A program made the translations under genes and the position numbers. Below, one piece after another: positions 35,316 to 45,635 of a DNA stretch of 64,000 nucleotides (positions within the stretch are counted from its first letter, which is position 1; each line of letters opens with the position of its first letter). The DNA lies in NCBI RefSeq assembly GCF_000315425.1, contig NZ_JH992922.1, positions 398,873-462,872 on the forward strand. Direction: 5' to 3'. The stretch is from Massilia timonae CCUG 45783. GTDB taxonomy: Bacteria > Pseudomonadota > Gammaproteobacteria > Burkholderiales > Burkholderiaceae_D. Under the pieces are notes generated by a model, which was given only the letters and a program-made list of their open reading frames with translations, made no database searches and was not told where the DNA came from.

Positions 35316-38300
35316 CTAGCCCTCGACCGTCTCGCGGCTGCGCTCCACCAGATACGTGGCCAGCAGGCCGGACGGCAGCGCTGTGCGGCCGGCATCGAAC
35401 ACCTTGCGGTTGCCGATGACGATGAAGCTGTCCCGGGCGCGCGACACCGCGACGTTCAGCATGTTCGGCTTCTGGTCGAAGAAGGCGCCGCCGCTGAAGT
35501 TGTCACCATAGGTCGGCGAGAACAGCACGATGGCGCGCTCGGCGCCCTGCAGCGCGTGCACGGTGCCGACCGTCAGGCGGCTGTCCTTGCGCAGCAGGTC
35601 CGGCATGTCGCGGCGCAGGCGCCGCTCGATGGCGCCCGCCTGGGCGGCGAACGGGGTCACGATGCCCACCAGCTGCCAGATCGGCGTCGGCTTGCCGGCG
35701 CCATCGAGGTAATGCCGTTCGATGTCGGCGCGGTGGGCCTTGACCCAGTCGACGACCGCGGCCGCCTCGAGCTCGTTGTAGCGGCTGCCGCCGCGCCGGG
35801 TGTCCCTGCCGCCCACGTGAATCAGCTCGAATGGCGGCAGGATCCGCGCTTCCGGCGGCAGCGACGCGCGTTTCGGTTCGAGGCGGCCGGCGTAGATCAG
35901 CCGGTTGCAGTAATCGATCAGCTCCGGCACAGAGCGGCGGTGTTCGGTCAGCATCAGGCCGCGCACGTCCTCGTACTGCTGGACCGTGCAGCTGCGGTTG
36001 GCGATGCGCATCAGGCTGCCGCTGGCCGATGTGTAGCCGCCCTGCTCCAGGCGCTCGTAGGCGGGGTCATGGAAGGCCGGCGCCAGGCCGAATTTGACGG
36101 CATTGGCGCGGTCGGTCGCTTCGCCGCTGTTCCAGACCGGCTCGATCTGGAAGGTGTCGCCGACCACCATCGCGCGGCGCGCCAGGGCGAACATCGGCGC
36201 GCCGATATCGGGCGAGACCTGCCCTGCCTCATCGACCACCAGCAGGTCGATCGTATTCCAGAACGGCATGTCTTCGCCTTCCCAGGCGGTGAAGAACGAC
36301 GGCGCCATGTGGAAGTTCGACACCAGGCAGGGAGAGAGCTTGGCGAAGCGGCGGTACTTCGCTTCGAGCTTGCTGCGCCCCTTCGTATCCTTGATGCCGC
36401 TCCTGATGCGGTGCCGCACCTCCAGGATCCACTGGCCCGACCAGTACCAATCGGCGACGGCGAACATGCGCGCGCGTACCTTCTTGTCCAGGTGTTCGTT
36501 CAGGTTGACCAGGCTGGCGTCGAGCAGTTCCGGATCGTCGCCGGCCACGTCGCGCCAGGCGGCGAAGGCACTGGTGATGCGTGCGCGCTCCGTCTCGGCC
36601 CGCGCCATCTCCTGCTTGACGTCGTCTCCCTGACGCGCGAGCTCCCCTTTCAAGGCGAGCAGCTCGGCTACGGCATCGTTCTTGTGCTGCAGCGCTTCCT
36701 TCTTGAGCGTATGGAAATGCCCCGGCACGCCGTCGGCGCGGTGCTGGAGGTCGGCAGTCAGCGGATGCGCCATCAGCACCTGGCGGTCGCGCGCCATGCG
36801 GCGCCGGCGCACGGCCGGCACGAAACTGAAGAGGTCGAGCCAGATCGAGGCGTCTGCCAGGTAGGCCGCCCATGCCTTCTCGGCCTGCATGATGTCGTCG
36901 CGGCGCGCCTCGTAGGCGCGCAAGGCGGCGTCGGCGGCCTGTTCGCTTTCGTCCAGGCGCGCGCGCACTTGCGCCAGCTGTTCACGGCAACGCGTGAGTT
37001 CCTCGTTCAAGGTCGCCAGCAAGGCGCGGTACGAGGCAACGGCGCCGTCGTCGACGTCCTGGCCGAGCGCATGGAACAGGGTATGGCGCGCCGCCACCAG
37101 CGTGTCGAGGCGGGCGGCAAGCTCCTTCAGTTCGGCGTGCAGGTCGTGGACCACGGTGCCAACGCCATCGCCGCGCCGTCTGAAGTGCATCGCCGCGCAG
37201 TCGAGGTAATGGCGCTCCGCCGCCGCCAGCATTTCCGGCGTCTCGAACTCCTCGAAGGGGTGGCTCTTGCCGGTGCAGACCGGATGCTGGGTCTGGCGCG
37301 ATTCGGACGCCAGGAACAGCCCGAAGCCGCGCCCGTAGGGATGCCAGCGCCGGTGCCCGGTCTCGGCCGAGATTTTCGCGAAGCTGTCGAGCACGTTCTC
37401 GACCGCCTTCACATTGGTCGAGGCGACCACGATCAGCGGACAATCGCCGCCGGCCAGGGCCGCATCGACCCAGAGCTGGGCGACCACGCTTTGCAGCAAG
37501 GTGGTCTTGCCGGTGCCGGGCGGACCGTTCACCGCCAGGACCTGCCCCTCGCCCAGGCGCTGCAGCTCGACCATCGCCGTGCGCTGGGACGGCGACAAGT
37601 GGTGAAGCGGATGCATGTGGCCGACCGTCTGGCCGTCATACGGCGCGGCCTGCTGCAGCGGCAACGGTGCGCGCGCCGGCCGGTCGGCAATGGTGCGCAA
37701 GGTGTCGAGCAGCGGCGTGGGCGGCCCCTCGGCGATGATGCGGTCATACAGCTTCAGGAGATGCCGCGCGACGATCGGCGGTTCGTAGGGCATGCCGTGC
37801 CAGCCCGACACCAGGCGGTGCTCGTCCAGCGCGAAATCCGGCAGCCGCTGGCCTGACTCGGCCGGCGCCATTGCAGAAAGCCCGGGCAGCCCGGCGCCGG
37901 TCACGGCTTCGAACAGGCGCGCCGCCACGTGGAAGGTATCGCCCATGCCGGTGGCTTGTTCCGGCAGCGCGCCGATGAATGCGTCGACGCTGGCCAGCGC
38001 GCCGACCGACGTGCGCTGCAGGGTCGGCTCCAGCAGCTCGCGCGGAATCCACGGCATGCGCTCGGGATCGGGCGACAACACGCCCTGACGGTCCAGCAGG
38101 CAGGGGATGCACAGCACCGAAGCGCCCTTGTGCAACTCGGCGCCGTCCTGCTTGGCGCCATGGCTCGCTTCCAGCGCCAGCCGGGCCGGAATCAGCACGA
38201 AGGGGATGCGGCCGGCACGTTCCAGCTTGCTGGCATTGAACTGTGCCTCGATCCAGCTCGCCAGGTCGGGCGCGGCTTGCGCGACCCGCCACGCGCCGTC

Positions 38301-38423
38301 GTTTTCCGCGAGCGCGATCGGTTTGCTGTCGGGCGCCACCTCGGGATGCAGCAGGCTGACTTCGGCCAGCGCGGCGCGCCAGTACGGCACCGGCAGCAAG
38401 CGGTTCTGGACTGTATCGTTCAT
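35316..38423 (-). CDS. UPF1-like superfamily 1 helicase/ATPase with long central coiled coil
   Basis: A 1035-residue protein. N-terminal about 290 residues have no recognised domain. Walker A is GPPGTGKTT at 300-308; the Walker B motif DEAGQVSPD is near residue 730, so about 420 residues lie between them, including charged heptad-rich stretches (about 430-600) likely to be coiled coil. Motifs VGDTFQIEP and the C-terminal AAA_12 signature (VGTVHALQGAERAIVLFSP; MLNVAVSRARDSFIVIGN) follow. This is the DNA/RNA helicase type related to UPF1/DNA2. Its cell role is unknown. It stands alone between a MOSC gene and ychF. Confidence 0.87.
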   Translation of the reverse strand: MNDTVQNRLLPVPYWRAALAEVSLLHPEVAPDSKPIALAENDGAWRVAQAAPDLASWIEAQFNASKLERAGRIPFVLIPARLALEASHGAKQDGAELHKGASVLCIPCLLDRQGVLSPDPERMPWIPRELLEPTLQRTSVGALASVDAFIGALPEQATGMGDTFHVAARLFEAVTGAGLPGLSAMAPAESGQRLPDFALDEHRLVSGWHGMPYEPPIVARHLLKLYDRIIAEGPPTPLLDTLRTIADRPARAPLPLQQAAPYDGQTVGHMHPLHHLSPSQRTAMVELQRLGEGQVLAVNGPPGTGKTTLLQSVVAQLWVDAALAGGDCPLIVVASTNVKAVENVLDSFAKISAETGHRRWHPYGRGFGLFLASESRQTQHPVCTGKSHPFEEFETPEMLAAAERHYLDCAAMHFRRRGDGVGTVVHDLHAELKELAARLDTLVAARHTLFHALGQDVDDGAVASYRALLATLNEELTRCREQLAQVRARLDESEQAADAALRAYEARRDDIMQAEKAWAAYLADASIWLDLFSFVPAVRRRRMARDRQVLMAHPLTADLQHRADGVPGHFHTLKKEALQHKNDAVAELLALKGELARQGDDVKQEMARAETERARITSAFAAWRDVAGDDPELLDASLVNLNEHLDKKVRARMFAVADWYWSGQWILEVRHRIRSGIKDTKGRSKLEAKYRRFAKLSPCLVSNFHMAPSFFTAWEGEDMPFWNTIDLLVVDEAGQVSPDIGAPMFALARRAMVVGDTFQIEPVWNSGEATDRANAVKFGLAPAFHDPAYERLEQGGYTSASGSLMRIANRSCTVQQYEDVRGLMLTEHRRSVPELIDYCNRLIYAGRLEPKRASLPPEARILPPFELIHVGGRDTRRGGSRYNELEAAAVVDWVKAHRADIERHYLDGAGKPTPIWQLVGIVTPFAAQAGAIERRLRRDMPDLLRKDSRLTVGTVHALQGAERAIVLFSPTYGDNFSGGAFFDQKPNMLNVAVSRARDSFIVIGNRKVFDAGRTALPSGLLATYLVERSRETVEG

Positions 38424-38484
38424 GTTTTCCTGTAGCTCAACCGTATCCAGACGGCATGCCTTATTGTTTTTGTATAAGCCAAAA

Positions 38485-38513
38485 GCAACAAGCCCTTCGG
38501 AAGGAAGGGCTTG
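38485..38513 (-). terminator. Terminator of ychF
   Basis: On the minus strand a 10-bp perfect stem (38513-38504 with 38498-38489) is followed by TTGCTTTTGG. It sits 33 bases after the ychF stop. Confidence 0.75.
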
Positions 38514-38545
38514 CGTTGGGGTGGGCGCAGCGCGCCCCCGGTGGA

Positions 38546-39637
38546 TCAGACGTTGAACAGGAAGTTCAGCACGTCGCCATCCTTGACGATGTATTCCTTG
38601 CCTTCGGCGCGCATCTTGCCCGCTTCCTTGGCGCCCGACTCGCCCTTGTAGGTCAGGAAGTCATCATACGAAATGGTCTGCGCGCGAATGAAGCCGCGCT
38701 CGAAGTCGGTGTGGATCACGCCCGCGGCCTGCGGCGCGGTGGCGCCGATCGGCACGGTCCAGGCGCGCACTTCCTTCACGCCGGCGGTGAAGTAGGTCTG
38801 CAGGCCCAGCAGCTTGAATGCGGCGCGGATCAGGCGATCCAGGCCCGGCTCGTCCATGCCCATGTCGTTCAGGAAGTCGACCTTGTCGGCATCGTCCATC
38901 TCGGCGATTTCGGACTCGATCGCGGCGCAAATGGCGACGATCGGGGCGTTCTGCTTGTTGGCGAACTCAGTCAGCTGGTCCAGCAGCGGGTTGTTGGTGA
39001 AACCGGTGTCCGACACGTTGGCCACGAACATCGCCGGCTTGGCGGTGATCAGGTGCAGCGGATAGATGATCGCCATCTCTTCCTTGTCCAGGCCCATGGT
39101 GCGCACCGGCTGGCCTTCGTTCAGGTGCGGCATCAGGCGCTCCAGCAGCGCGACCAGCTTGGCCGCGTCCTTGTCGCCCGAGCGCGCCTTCTTCTGCTCG
39201 CGGTGGATGGCTTTCTCGACGGTGCCCATGTCGGCCAGCGCCAGTTCGGTCTGGATGACTTCGATGTCGTCGATCGGGCTGACCTTGCCGGCCACGTGGA
39301 TCACGTTCGGGTCTTCGAAGCAGCGCACCACGTTGACGATGGCGTCGGTTTCGCGGATGTGCGACAGGAACTGGTTGCCCAGGCCCTCGCCCTTCGACGC
39401 GCCGGCCACCAGGCCCGCGATGTCGACGAATTCGACGATGGCCTTGACCACGCGCTCCGGCTTGACGATGGCGGAGAGCGCGTCGATGCGCGGATCCGGC
39501 ACCTCGACCACGCCCACGTTCGGCTCGATGGTGCAGAACGGGTAGTTTTCAGCCGGGATGCCGGCCTTGGTCAGTGCGTTGAACAGGGTGGATTTGCCAA
39601 CGTTGGGCAGGCCGACGATGCCGCATTTGAGGGTCAT
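38546..39637 (-). CDS. ychF: Redox-regulated ATPase YchF
   Basis: A 363-residue Obg-like P-loop NTPase. G1 is GLPNVGKST at 8-16; the switch region contains [20 protein letters not shown]; the usual guanine motif is replaced by NVSD, as expected of an ATP-preferring member; the TGS domain ends the protein ([18 protein letters not shown]). It binds ribosomes and acts in the oxidative-stress response. ATG 39637 gives the standard length. Confidence 0.96.
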   Translation of the reverse strand: MTLKCGIVGLPNVGKSTLFNALTKAGIPAENYPFCTIEPNVGVVEVPDPRIDALSAIVKPERVVKAIVEFVDIAGLVAGASKGEGLGNQFLSHIRETDAIVNVVRCFEDPNVIHVAGKVSPIDDIEVIQTELALADMGTVEKAIHREQKKARSGDKDAAKLVALLERLMPHLNEGQPVRTMGLDKEEMAIIYPLHLITAKPAMFVANVSDTGFTNNPLLDQLTEFANKQNAPIVAICAAIESEIAEMDDADKVDFLNDMGMDEPGLDRLIRAAFKLLGLQTYFTAGVKEVRAWTVPIGATAPQAAGVIHTDFERGFIRAQTISYDDFLTYKGESGAKEAGKMRAEGKEYIVKDGDVLNFLFNV

Positions 39638-39777
39638 GGGAACTCTTTCTGATTCGGTAAACGCGAGCGATCGGTAAACCGCTCCAAACCGTGCATTGTA
39701 ACCCGGACAGGCCAGGCTGCCGCAAAAAACGGCGCATTGCGTGCCCGCTGCAACGGTCGGGTTTCTACTGTGACAAG

Positions 39778-40863
39778 CTAGATCGGCTTGATGCGGCCCA
39801 GGTCCGGCCGCAGCGCGAATTCGGCCAACTCGTCTCGCAGCCGCTCCCCTTCCCCGATCGCCCGCTTCCAGGTCCGCACGCGCTCGTCGTGATTCAAACC
39901 GTAGAACTTGAAGTCGGCGCGGTCCGGCAGTTTTGCGCGCGGCAGCGTGCGCAGGAATTCCTGCGACGGCGCCACCAGCAGCACGTTGTCGAGCCAGCCG
40001 CGATTGGCGCCGCGCGCCGCCCTCCTCCACGGGAATCCCTTATCCAGCCAGCCCGGCACGATGTGCTCGGTGAAATGCGGGTACAGCACCAGCTCGCCCT
40101 TCGCCCGCGAATACGGCAGCGCCAGGTGATAGTCGATGATGCCGCCGTCCCAGTAACTGCCGGCGGGCGCCTCGGCGATGCCGGTCACCGCCTTCATCAG
40201 CAGGGGCAGCGTGCCCGAAGCCAGCAGTCCGGGCGCCAGATTGTCGCGTGTGAGCGTCGAGAAATGCGTGTTGAAACTGTCGAAGCGCTCGCGCAGCCAT
40301 GGCGCCTGGCTGCGTGCATGGCCAATCACGACCCGCTCCATCAGGCGCCCGAGCCAGGCGCGCGAGCCGGCGTTGTGCAGCGCCGCCGACAGGAAGCCGC
40401 GCATCTCGGCGTAGCGGTGCGCGGGCGACGCCAGCGAACGCAGTCCGCGCACGGTCAGGAGGTGCAGCCGGTAATGCTCGTGGTTGACGATGTCGTCTTC
40501 ATGCCCGCGCACCAGTTCGCCCAGCAAGGCCTGCACGACCGCGTCGATGTCCTGCGGCGTAGGTTTCAAGCTCGTGTAGCGCTGGCCCGCATACAGCTCG
40601 CCCAGCAGGGCGAGGGCCTTGACCGGATCCTTCTGGCAGGCGGCGGCCATGCGCCAGGCGCCGATCGAAGCGCCGATCAGCGTGCGTTCGCGCGGGGCCG
40701 AAGGGAACCATTCGCCGAACATCCACTGGTCCAGCGACTGGAAGATCAGCCCCTTCGGGCCGCCCGCCGCGGCCGGCACGATGGCCACGTCCCGGGCCCG
40801 CAAGCCGTGTTCCGCAATCTGGGCCATGGCCACTGGCCCGGCATGAAAAGTGAGCGACTTCAT
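39778..40863 (-). CDS. Patatin-like phospholipase
   Basis: A 361-residue protein with the patatin dyad: nucleophile Ser66 in GASIGAW and Asp in WDGGIIDYH (about residue 240), and the glycine-rich oxyanion segment AAAGGPKG (31-38). No signal peptide. It probably hydrolyses acyl lipids in the cytoplasm or at the membrane; the substrate is unknown. It is divergent from the DUF3857 gene. Confidence 0.85.
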   Translation of the reverse strand: MKSLTFHAGPVAMAQIAEHGLRARDVAIVPAAAGGPKGLIFQSLDQWMFGEWFPSAPRERTLIGASIGAWRMAAACQKDPVKALALLGELYAGQRYTSLKPTPQDIDAVVQALLGELVRGHEDDIVNHEHYRLHLLTVRGLRSLASPAHRYAEMRGFLSAALHNAGSRAWLGRLMERVVIGHARSQAPWLRERFDSFNTHFSTLTRDNLAPGLLASGTLPLLMKAVTGIAEAPAGSYWDGGIIDYHLALPYSRAKGELVLYPHFTEHIVPGWLDKGFPWRRAARGANRGWLDNVLLVAPSQEFLRTLPRAKLPDRADFKFYGLNHDERVRTWKRAIGEGERLRDELAEFALRPDLGRIKPI

Positions 40864-40958
40864 GCCGGAATTATCGCAGGAAGCATGCCCTTGCGCCCGA
40901 TCAATCCTGCCACCGTACCGCTGCGTAACATGGGCCGGTCGCGTGTCCGGAGAGTGTC

Positions 40959-42839
40959 ATGCATCTGCGCTTCGTCGTCATGCTGTGTCTGCTTCTGTGT
41001 CCATTGCTGTGCCTGCCTGCGTCGGCAAGCGCGCTCGAGGCCGACAGCGGCACCGACCGCTCGGTGGTGGTGGACCGCCACGTCCAGCATTTCGTGGTCG
41101 AGACGGGCGGCGGCTACACGCTCACGGTCGAGCAGGCCAAGACCATCGTCAACCGCGCGGCGCTGCACGAACACGCCCAGTTCTATATCGGCTACAACCA
41201 GTCGCTCGACGAAGTCGTCTCCGTCGAGGCGCATACTCAGAAGGCCGACGGCCGGCGCCTGGCGGTGCAGCCGCACCAGATCCGCGACCAGCAAGAAGCC
41301 GCCTCGCTCGACGCCCCGATGTTCCAGGACACGCGGCTCAAGATCGTCGTCTTCCCCGATGTCGAAGCGGGCGACAGGGTCGCGGTGCGCTACGTCGTGC
41401 GGCGCCATACGCCGCTGTTTCCCGGCCACTTCGAAGACCTGACCTCGGCGCGCTTCCAGCGCCAGCGCGACTTCCGCCTGGTCTACGACATGCCGGCCTC
41501 GATGCCCCTGCACGCCGATGCGGTCGGCTTCGAGGCGAGCGCCGCCACGAACATGCCCGCGCCCGCGCCCGGCAAGCGCCGCTACGCCTGGCGCTACGTC
41601 GACGGCGACAATGCGCGGCTGGAGGCCGATTCCGTCAGCTATCTCGACTACGGCAAGCGGCTCGCGGTCTCGACCTTCGCCGACTACACCGCCTTTGCGC
41701 GCGCCTACCAGGAGCGCGCCGCCGGCAAGGCGCTGCCCGACGACACGGTGGCGGCGCTGGCGGCCAGCATCACGGGCGCCACCCTCGACCGCCGCGCCCG
41801 CGCGATCGCCCTCTCCGACTGGGTGCGGAAGAACGTGCGCTACGTCGGCGTCTATCTCGGCCCCGGCGGCGTGGTGCCGCATGCGGCATCGAGCGTGCTG
41901 GCCAACCGCTATGGCGACTGCAAGGACCACGCGACCCTGCTCGAGGCGCTGCTGGCCAGCTCCGGCATCGACAGCACGGTGGCGCTGGTCAATAACGGCG
42001 ACGCCTATCGCCTGCCCGACGTGCCGACGCTCGGCGTGCTCAATCATGCGATCGTCTACATCCCCTCGCTGCAGCTGTATCTCGACCCGACCGCCGAATC
42101 GGTGGCGGGCGGCTTCCTGCCCGCGGCGCTGCTCGGCAAGCCGGCGGTGCTGGCGCGCTCGGGAGAGTTCGCGATGATCCCCTTCTTCCAGCAGGCGCGC
42201 AGCCGCACGTTTACCCAGTTCGACATCCAGCCCGACGGCGGCAGCCGCTTCAAGGTCACGCGCACCAGCAGCGGCGCCCAGGCCGAGCCCTACCGGCGCG
42301 TGGTGCGCGCCACGCCGGCGGCCGAGCGCGACCGCTTCGTCGAACGCATGCTGCAAGGGCTGGGACAACAGGGCGGCGGCGTGCTGGAGCCGGGCGATAC
42401 CGAAGGCGTGGCCGACGACTATACCCTGTCGCTGCGCGGCGCCAGCAGGGGCTTCACGCAACTGCCGGGGCCGACAGGGCTGGCCACCACCTACAACTTC
42501 TGGGGAGGATTGGGCGACGCCGTGTTCGCGTTCACGCAGGAACCCGAGCGGCGCCAGGAGTTCGTCTGTCCGGCGATCGATGCCGAGGATGAACTACGCT
42601 TCCACTTGCCGAAGCGTGCGCAGGTGCTGGCCCTGCCGCGCGCCGTCAAGGTGATCGATGCCAACTTCGCCTACCGCTCGCACTACCAGCGGCGCGGCGC
42701 GCTGGTGACGGTCAAGCGCCAGCTCAAGTTCAGGCACACGGCGGCCACCTGCTCGCCCGACGACTACCGGCGCATGCGGCCGGCGCTCGAGCGCATGCTG
42801 CGCGACCTGCGCTCGCAGGTCGTGGTGCGGGGCGGATGA
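40959..42839 (+). CDS. DUF3857 / transglutaminase-like exported protein
   Basis: A 626-residue protein with a signal peptide (about 1-27, ending ASA-L). DUF3857 covers about 45-230, the transglutaminase-like domain about 265-390. The catalytic triad appears as Cys321 in NRYGDCKDHATLL, the His of GVLNHAIVYI and the Asp of LYLDPTAE. The C-terminal 200 residues are a DUF2569/DUF3858-like beta region. The substrate is unknown; the protein should be periplasmic. Confidence 0.9.
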   Translation: MHLRFVVMLCLLLCPLLCLPASASALEADSGTDRSVVVDRHVQHFVVETGGGYTLTVEQAKTIVNRAALHEHAQFYIGYNQSLDEVVSVEAHTQKADGRRLAVQPHQIRDQQEAASLDAPMFQDTRLKIVVFPDVEAGDRVAVRYVVRRHTPLFPGHFEDLTSARFQRQRDFRLVYDMPASMPLHADAVGFEASAATNMPAPAPGKRRYAWRYVDGDNARLEADSVSYLDYGKRLAVSTFADYTAFARAYQERAAGKALPDDTVAALAASITGATLDRRARAIALSDWVRKNVRYVGVYLGPGGVVPHAASSVLANRYGDCKDHATLLEALLASSGIDSTVALVNNGDAYRLPDVPTLGVLNHAIVYIPSLQLYLDPTAESVAGGFLPAALLGKPAVLARSGEFAMIPFFQQARSRTFTQFDIQPDGGSRFKVTRTSSGAQAEPYRRVVRATPAAERDRFVERMLQGLGQQGGGVLEPGDTEGVADDYTLSLRGASRGFTQLPGPTGLATTYNFWGGLGDAVFAFTQEPERRQEFVCPAIDAEDELRFHLPKRAQVLALPRAVKVIDANFAYRSHYQRRGALVTVKRQLKFRHTAATCSPDDYRRMRPALERMLRDLRSQVVVRGG

Positions 42840-42861
42840 GCCGGAAGCGAAGAGCGCGGCG

Positions 42862-43446
42862 TCAGGCCGTATGCAGCTGCATCGTCGCCACGTCGAGCTT
42901 GCCTTCGCAGGCGAGCGGGATGATGCGCAGGCTCTTGTCGATCGATTCCTCGATCAGGCTTTGTTCTTCTTTGCGCGGGCGATGCAGCACGAAGTCGGCC
43001 ACGCCCTGTTGCAGGTTGAGGCTGCGCGGGTGGCCGATGCCGAGGCGCAGGCGCCAGTATTCCTGGGTGCCGAGGGCCGCGGTGATGTCTTTCAGGCCAT
43101 TGTGGCCGCCCGAGGAGCCGCCTTTCTTGAGCTTGGCGACGCCGGGCATCAGGTCCAGCTCGTCGTGCACGACCAGGACTTCGTCCGGATTGATTTTATA
43201 GAAGCGCGCCAGCGCGCCGACCGACTGGCCCGAACGGTTCATGAAGGTCTGCGGCTCGAGCAGCCAGACGTCGTTGCCCGAGATCGAGGTCTTGGCCACC
43301 AGGGCGTTGAAGCGCGCTTCGCGCTGCAGGCGGCAACCCGGCAGGCTGTTGGCCAGGTTGTCGACCAGCCAGAAGCCGGCATTGTGGCGGGTTTGTTCGT
43401 ATTCCGGGCCAGGGTTGCCGAGGCCGACGATCAGACGGATGGACAT
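42862..43446 (-). CDS. pth: Peptidyl-tRNA hydrolase
   Basis: A 194-residue Pth. It recycles tRNA from peptidyl-tRNAs. Catalytic His21 in TRHNAGFW, Asn10-type loop [12 protein letters not shown], and the GGHNGLKDI and FKRIRIGIGHP-like ([10 protein letters not shown]) motifs are intact. It follows rplY on the minus strand, the conserved order, but a strong terminator lies between the two. Confidence 0.96.
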   Translation of the reverse strand: MSIRLIVGLGNPGPEYEQTRHNAGFWLVDNLANSLPGCRLQREARFNALVAKTSISGNDVWLLEPQTFMNRSGQSVGALARFYKINPDEVLVVHDELDLMPGVAKLKKGGSSGGHNGLKDITAALGTQEYWRLRLGIGHPRSLNLQQGVADFVLHRPRKEEQSLIEESIDKSLRIIPLACEGKLDVATMQLHTA

Positions 43447-43540
43447 GCGTGGTGTTCTTTGGAGAAAACGCGATTATCGCTCAAACGGGCCGTCCGGCGT
43501 ACACAACGATGCTCGATGTGGGCCGCGGCGATGGCGAAAA

Positions 43541-43573
43541 ACAAAAACCCGCCGGGCAAGCCGCGGCGGGTTT
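43541..43573 (-). terminator. Terminator between rplY and pth, usable on both strands
   Basis: CCCGCCG (43546-43552) pairs with CGGCGGG (43562-43568), flanked by A5 on one side and T5 on the other, so it is symmetrical. On the minus strand it follows the rplY stop by 38 bases. Confidence 0.85.
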
Positions 43574-43611
43574 TTATCGATGCGCCGCCGAAGCGGCGCG
43601 ATCAGCCGATA

Positions 43612-44199
43612 TTACTCAGCAGCGGTTTCAGCAGTCGCTGCGCCGCGTGGGATCGAGGTGGTGACGATGGTCAGGTTCTGGCCGTGGGTCAGCGCGGTCA
43701 CGCCTTCTGGCAGGACCAGGTCGCCGGTGTGGATCGACTGGCCGGCTTCCAGCTTCGACAGGTCGACTTCGATGAACTCTGGCAGTTGGCCTGGCAGGCA
43801 GGACACTTCGACTTCGTTCAGCACGTGCGACACGATGGCGCCGCTCAGCTTGACTGCTGGCGAGATCTCGGCGTTCACGAAGTGCAGGGTGACCTTGGTG
43901 TGGATCGGCTTCGAGGTGTCGACGCGCTGGAAGTCAGCGTGCAGGACCAGTTGCTTGTATGCGTGCATCTGGAAGTCACGCAGCAGCACTTGCTGGGTCT
44001 TGCCGTCGATTTCCAGGTCCAGCACGGAACCGTGGAATGCTTCTTTCTTGAGCGCGTGGTACAACGCGTTGCCGTCCAGGGCGATCAGCGCCGGGGCTTC
44101 GGTGCCACCGTAGATGATGCCTGGGGTCTGGCCAGCGTTGCGCAGGCGGCGGCTCGCTCCGGTCCCCTGCTGAGTGCGGTTGAATGCGACTACTTTCAT
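43612..44199 (-). CDS. rplY: 50S ribosomal protein L25 / general stress protein Ctc
   Basis: A 195-residue two-domain L25 (TL5/Ctc type): 5S-rRNA-binding L25 domain at about 1-90 ([20 protein letters not shown]) and the C-terminal TL5 beta domain. ATG 44199 has GGAG upstream. It lies downstream of prs on the minus strand with a gap of about 200 bases that holds no gene. Confidence 0.95.
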   Translation of the reverse strand: MKVVAFNRTQQGTGASRRLRNAGQTPGIIYGGTEAPALIALDGNALYHALKKEAFHGSVLDLEIDGKTQQVLLRDFQMHAYKQLVLHADFQRVDTSKPIHTKVTLHFVNAEISPAVKLSGAIVSHVLNEVEVSCLPGQLPEFIEVDLSKLEAGQSIHTGDLVLPEGVTALTHGQNLTIVTTSIPRGAATAETAAE

Positions 44200-44396
44200 G
44201 TGAAACTCCAAAAATAAATCGGGCCCGAATGTCGGGAAAAACGCTTCCCGGCCCGGTTGCCCAAGTGGCGACCATCCCCGCGACCAGGGACGGTCAAGAA
44301 CGAGCGCCAATATTGCGCGCTCAAGAAATCCTGGATGCTACAACGGCGCGCCGGCTGTTGAGCCAGGCGCGCCGCGCAATACGACGTCGAAACTGC

Positions 44397-45347
44397 TTAG
44401 TCGACGAACAGCGAAATGACCGAGTCGCCCTTGACGATCCGCTTGAAGGTCTCGGCCAGCAGCGGTGCGCAGGTCAGCTGGCGGATCTTGCCGCAAGCGG
44501 CGCCGGCTGGGCTCAGCGGGATGGTGTCGGTGACGACCAGTTCATCCAGCGGCGAGCTCGCGATGCGATCGATCGCCGGGCCGGACAGGACCGGGTGCGT
44601 GCAATATGCAACGACTTTCTTGGCGCCGCGCTCCTTGAGCACTTCGGCGGCCTTGCACAGGGTGCCTGCGGTGTCGACCATGTCATCCATGATCACGCAG
44701 TTGCGGCCTTCGACTTCGCCGATGATGTTCATCACTTCCGACACGTTCGCCTTCGGGCGACGTTTGTCGATGATCGCCAGGTCGCAGCCCAGGCGCTTGG
44801 CCAGGGCGCGTGCGCGCACCACGCCGCCGACGTCGGGCGACACGACCAGCAGGTCGTCGTAGTTACGCTTCTGCAGGTCGCCCAGCAGGATCGGCGATGC
44901 GTAGATATTGTCGACCGGGATGTCGAAGAAACCCTGAATCTGGTCGGCGTGCAGGTCCATGATCAGGACGCGCTCGACGCCGGCTTCTTCCAGCATGTTC
45001 GCGACGACCTTGGCCGAGATCGCGACACGCGCCGAACGCGGACGGCGGTCTTGGCGGGCATAACCGAAGTAAGGAATGGCAGCGGTGATGCGGCCGGCCG
45101 AAGCGCGCTTGAGGGCGTCGACCATCAGCATGATTTCCATCAGGCTGTCGTTGGTCGGGGCGCAGGTCGATTGCAGGACGAAGACGTCCTTGCCACGCAC
45201 GTTCTCGTTGATCTCGACCATGACTTCGCCATCGGAGAACTTGGAGACGACTGCTTTACCGAGAGGAATGCCGAGGCTTTTTGCGACCCCCTCTGCTAGT
45301 GCCGGATTGGCATTGCCGGTAAAAACCATCAGGTTTTCGTAAGCCAT
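44397..45347 (-). CDS. prs: Ribose-phosphate pyrophosphokinase
   Basis: A 316-residue PRPP synthase. Motifs: [21 protein letters not shown] (shortened: ARQDRRPRS, catalytic flexible region), [17 protein letters not shown] and the PRPP loop [13 protein letters not shown]. It makes PRPP for nucleotides, His, Trp and NAD. ATG 45347 ([15 protein letters not shown]) is preceded by AGGACTCC. It is placed after tRNA-Gln on the minus strand, with a terminator hairpin just upstream. Confidence 0.97.
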   Translation of the reverse strand: MAYENLMVFTGNANPALAEGVAKSLGIPLGKAVVSKFSDGEVMVEINENVRGKDVFVLQSTCAPTNDSLMEIMLMVDALKRASAGRITAAIPYFGYARQDRRPRSARVAISAKVVANMLEEAGVERVLIMDLHADQIQGFFDIPVDNIYASPILLGDLQKRNYDDLLVVSPDVGGVVRARALAKRLGCDLAIIDKRRPKANVSEVMNIIGEVEGRNCVIMDDMVDTAGTLCKAAEVLKERGAKKVVAYCTHPVLSGPAIDRIASSPLDELVVTDTIPLSPAGAACGKIRQLTCAPLLAETFKRIVKGDSVISLFVD

Positions 45348-45383
45348 GGGGAGTCCTAAAGGGTAAAAAGCGTTTGTACGGTA

Positions 45384-45415
45384 GAAAAACAATCAGCCGG
45401 ATATACCGGCTGATT
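45384..45415 (-). terminator. Terminator after tRNA-Gln, before prs
   Basis: A 10-bp perfect stem (45415-45406 with 45400-45391) around a 5-base loop is followed on the minus strand by GTTTTTC. It ends about 37 bases before the prs start, so prs must be reached by read-through or by a promoter within the short leader. Confidence 0.75.
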
Positions 45416-45493
45416 AGCATGCTGATGTGGCGCTCGGCACCGCATCGCGATTTTCTTGCTGGACGCACACGCATCGACAGAACAAGAAAACTT

Positions 45494-45570
45494 TGGCAGG
45501 GGAACAAGGATTCGAACCTTGGTATGCCGGAATCAAAATCCGGTGCCTTAACCAGCTTGGCGATTCCCCT
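45494..45570 (-). tRNA. tRNA-Gln (anticodon UUG)
   Basis: A 77-base tRNA with encoded CCA (45496-45494). Acceptor AGGGGAA pairs with TTCCCCT; the D stem is GCC/GGC; the anticodon stem CCGGA/TCCGG encloses loop TTTTGAT with anticodon TTG at 45536-45534; the T stem CAAGG/CCTTG holds TTCGAAT. All stems pair perfectly. It lies between ispE and prs. Confidence 0.97.
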
Positions 45571-45635
45571 ACACGATCTTTACTACTTGCCGCCAGCATC
45601 TTAACTTGCTACTCAACGCTGCGACAGGCAGTATT

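Noticed and set aside
35247..37856. 869-codon plus-strand open frame opposite the helicase
   Set aside because: Antisense to Walker A/B and AAA_12 motifs; no recognisable domain, no SD.
45494..45570. Integration site at tRNA-Gln
   Set aside because: No integrase, no direct repeat of the tRNA 3' end and no accessory genes next to it; neighbours are the usual ispE and prs.
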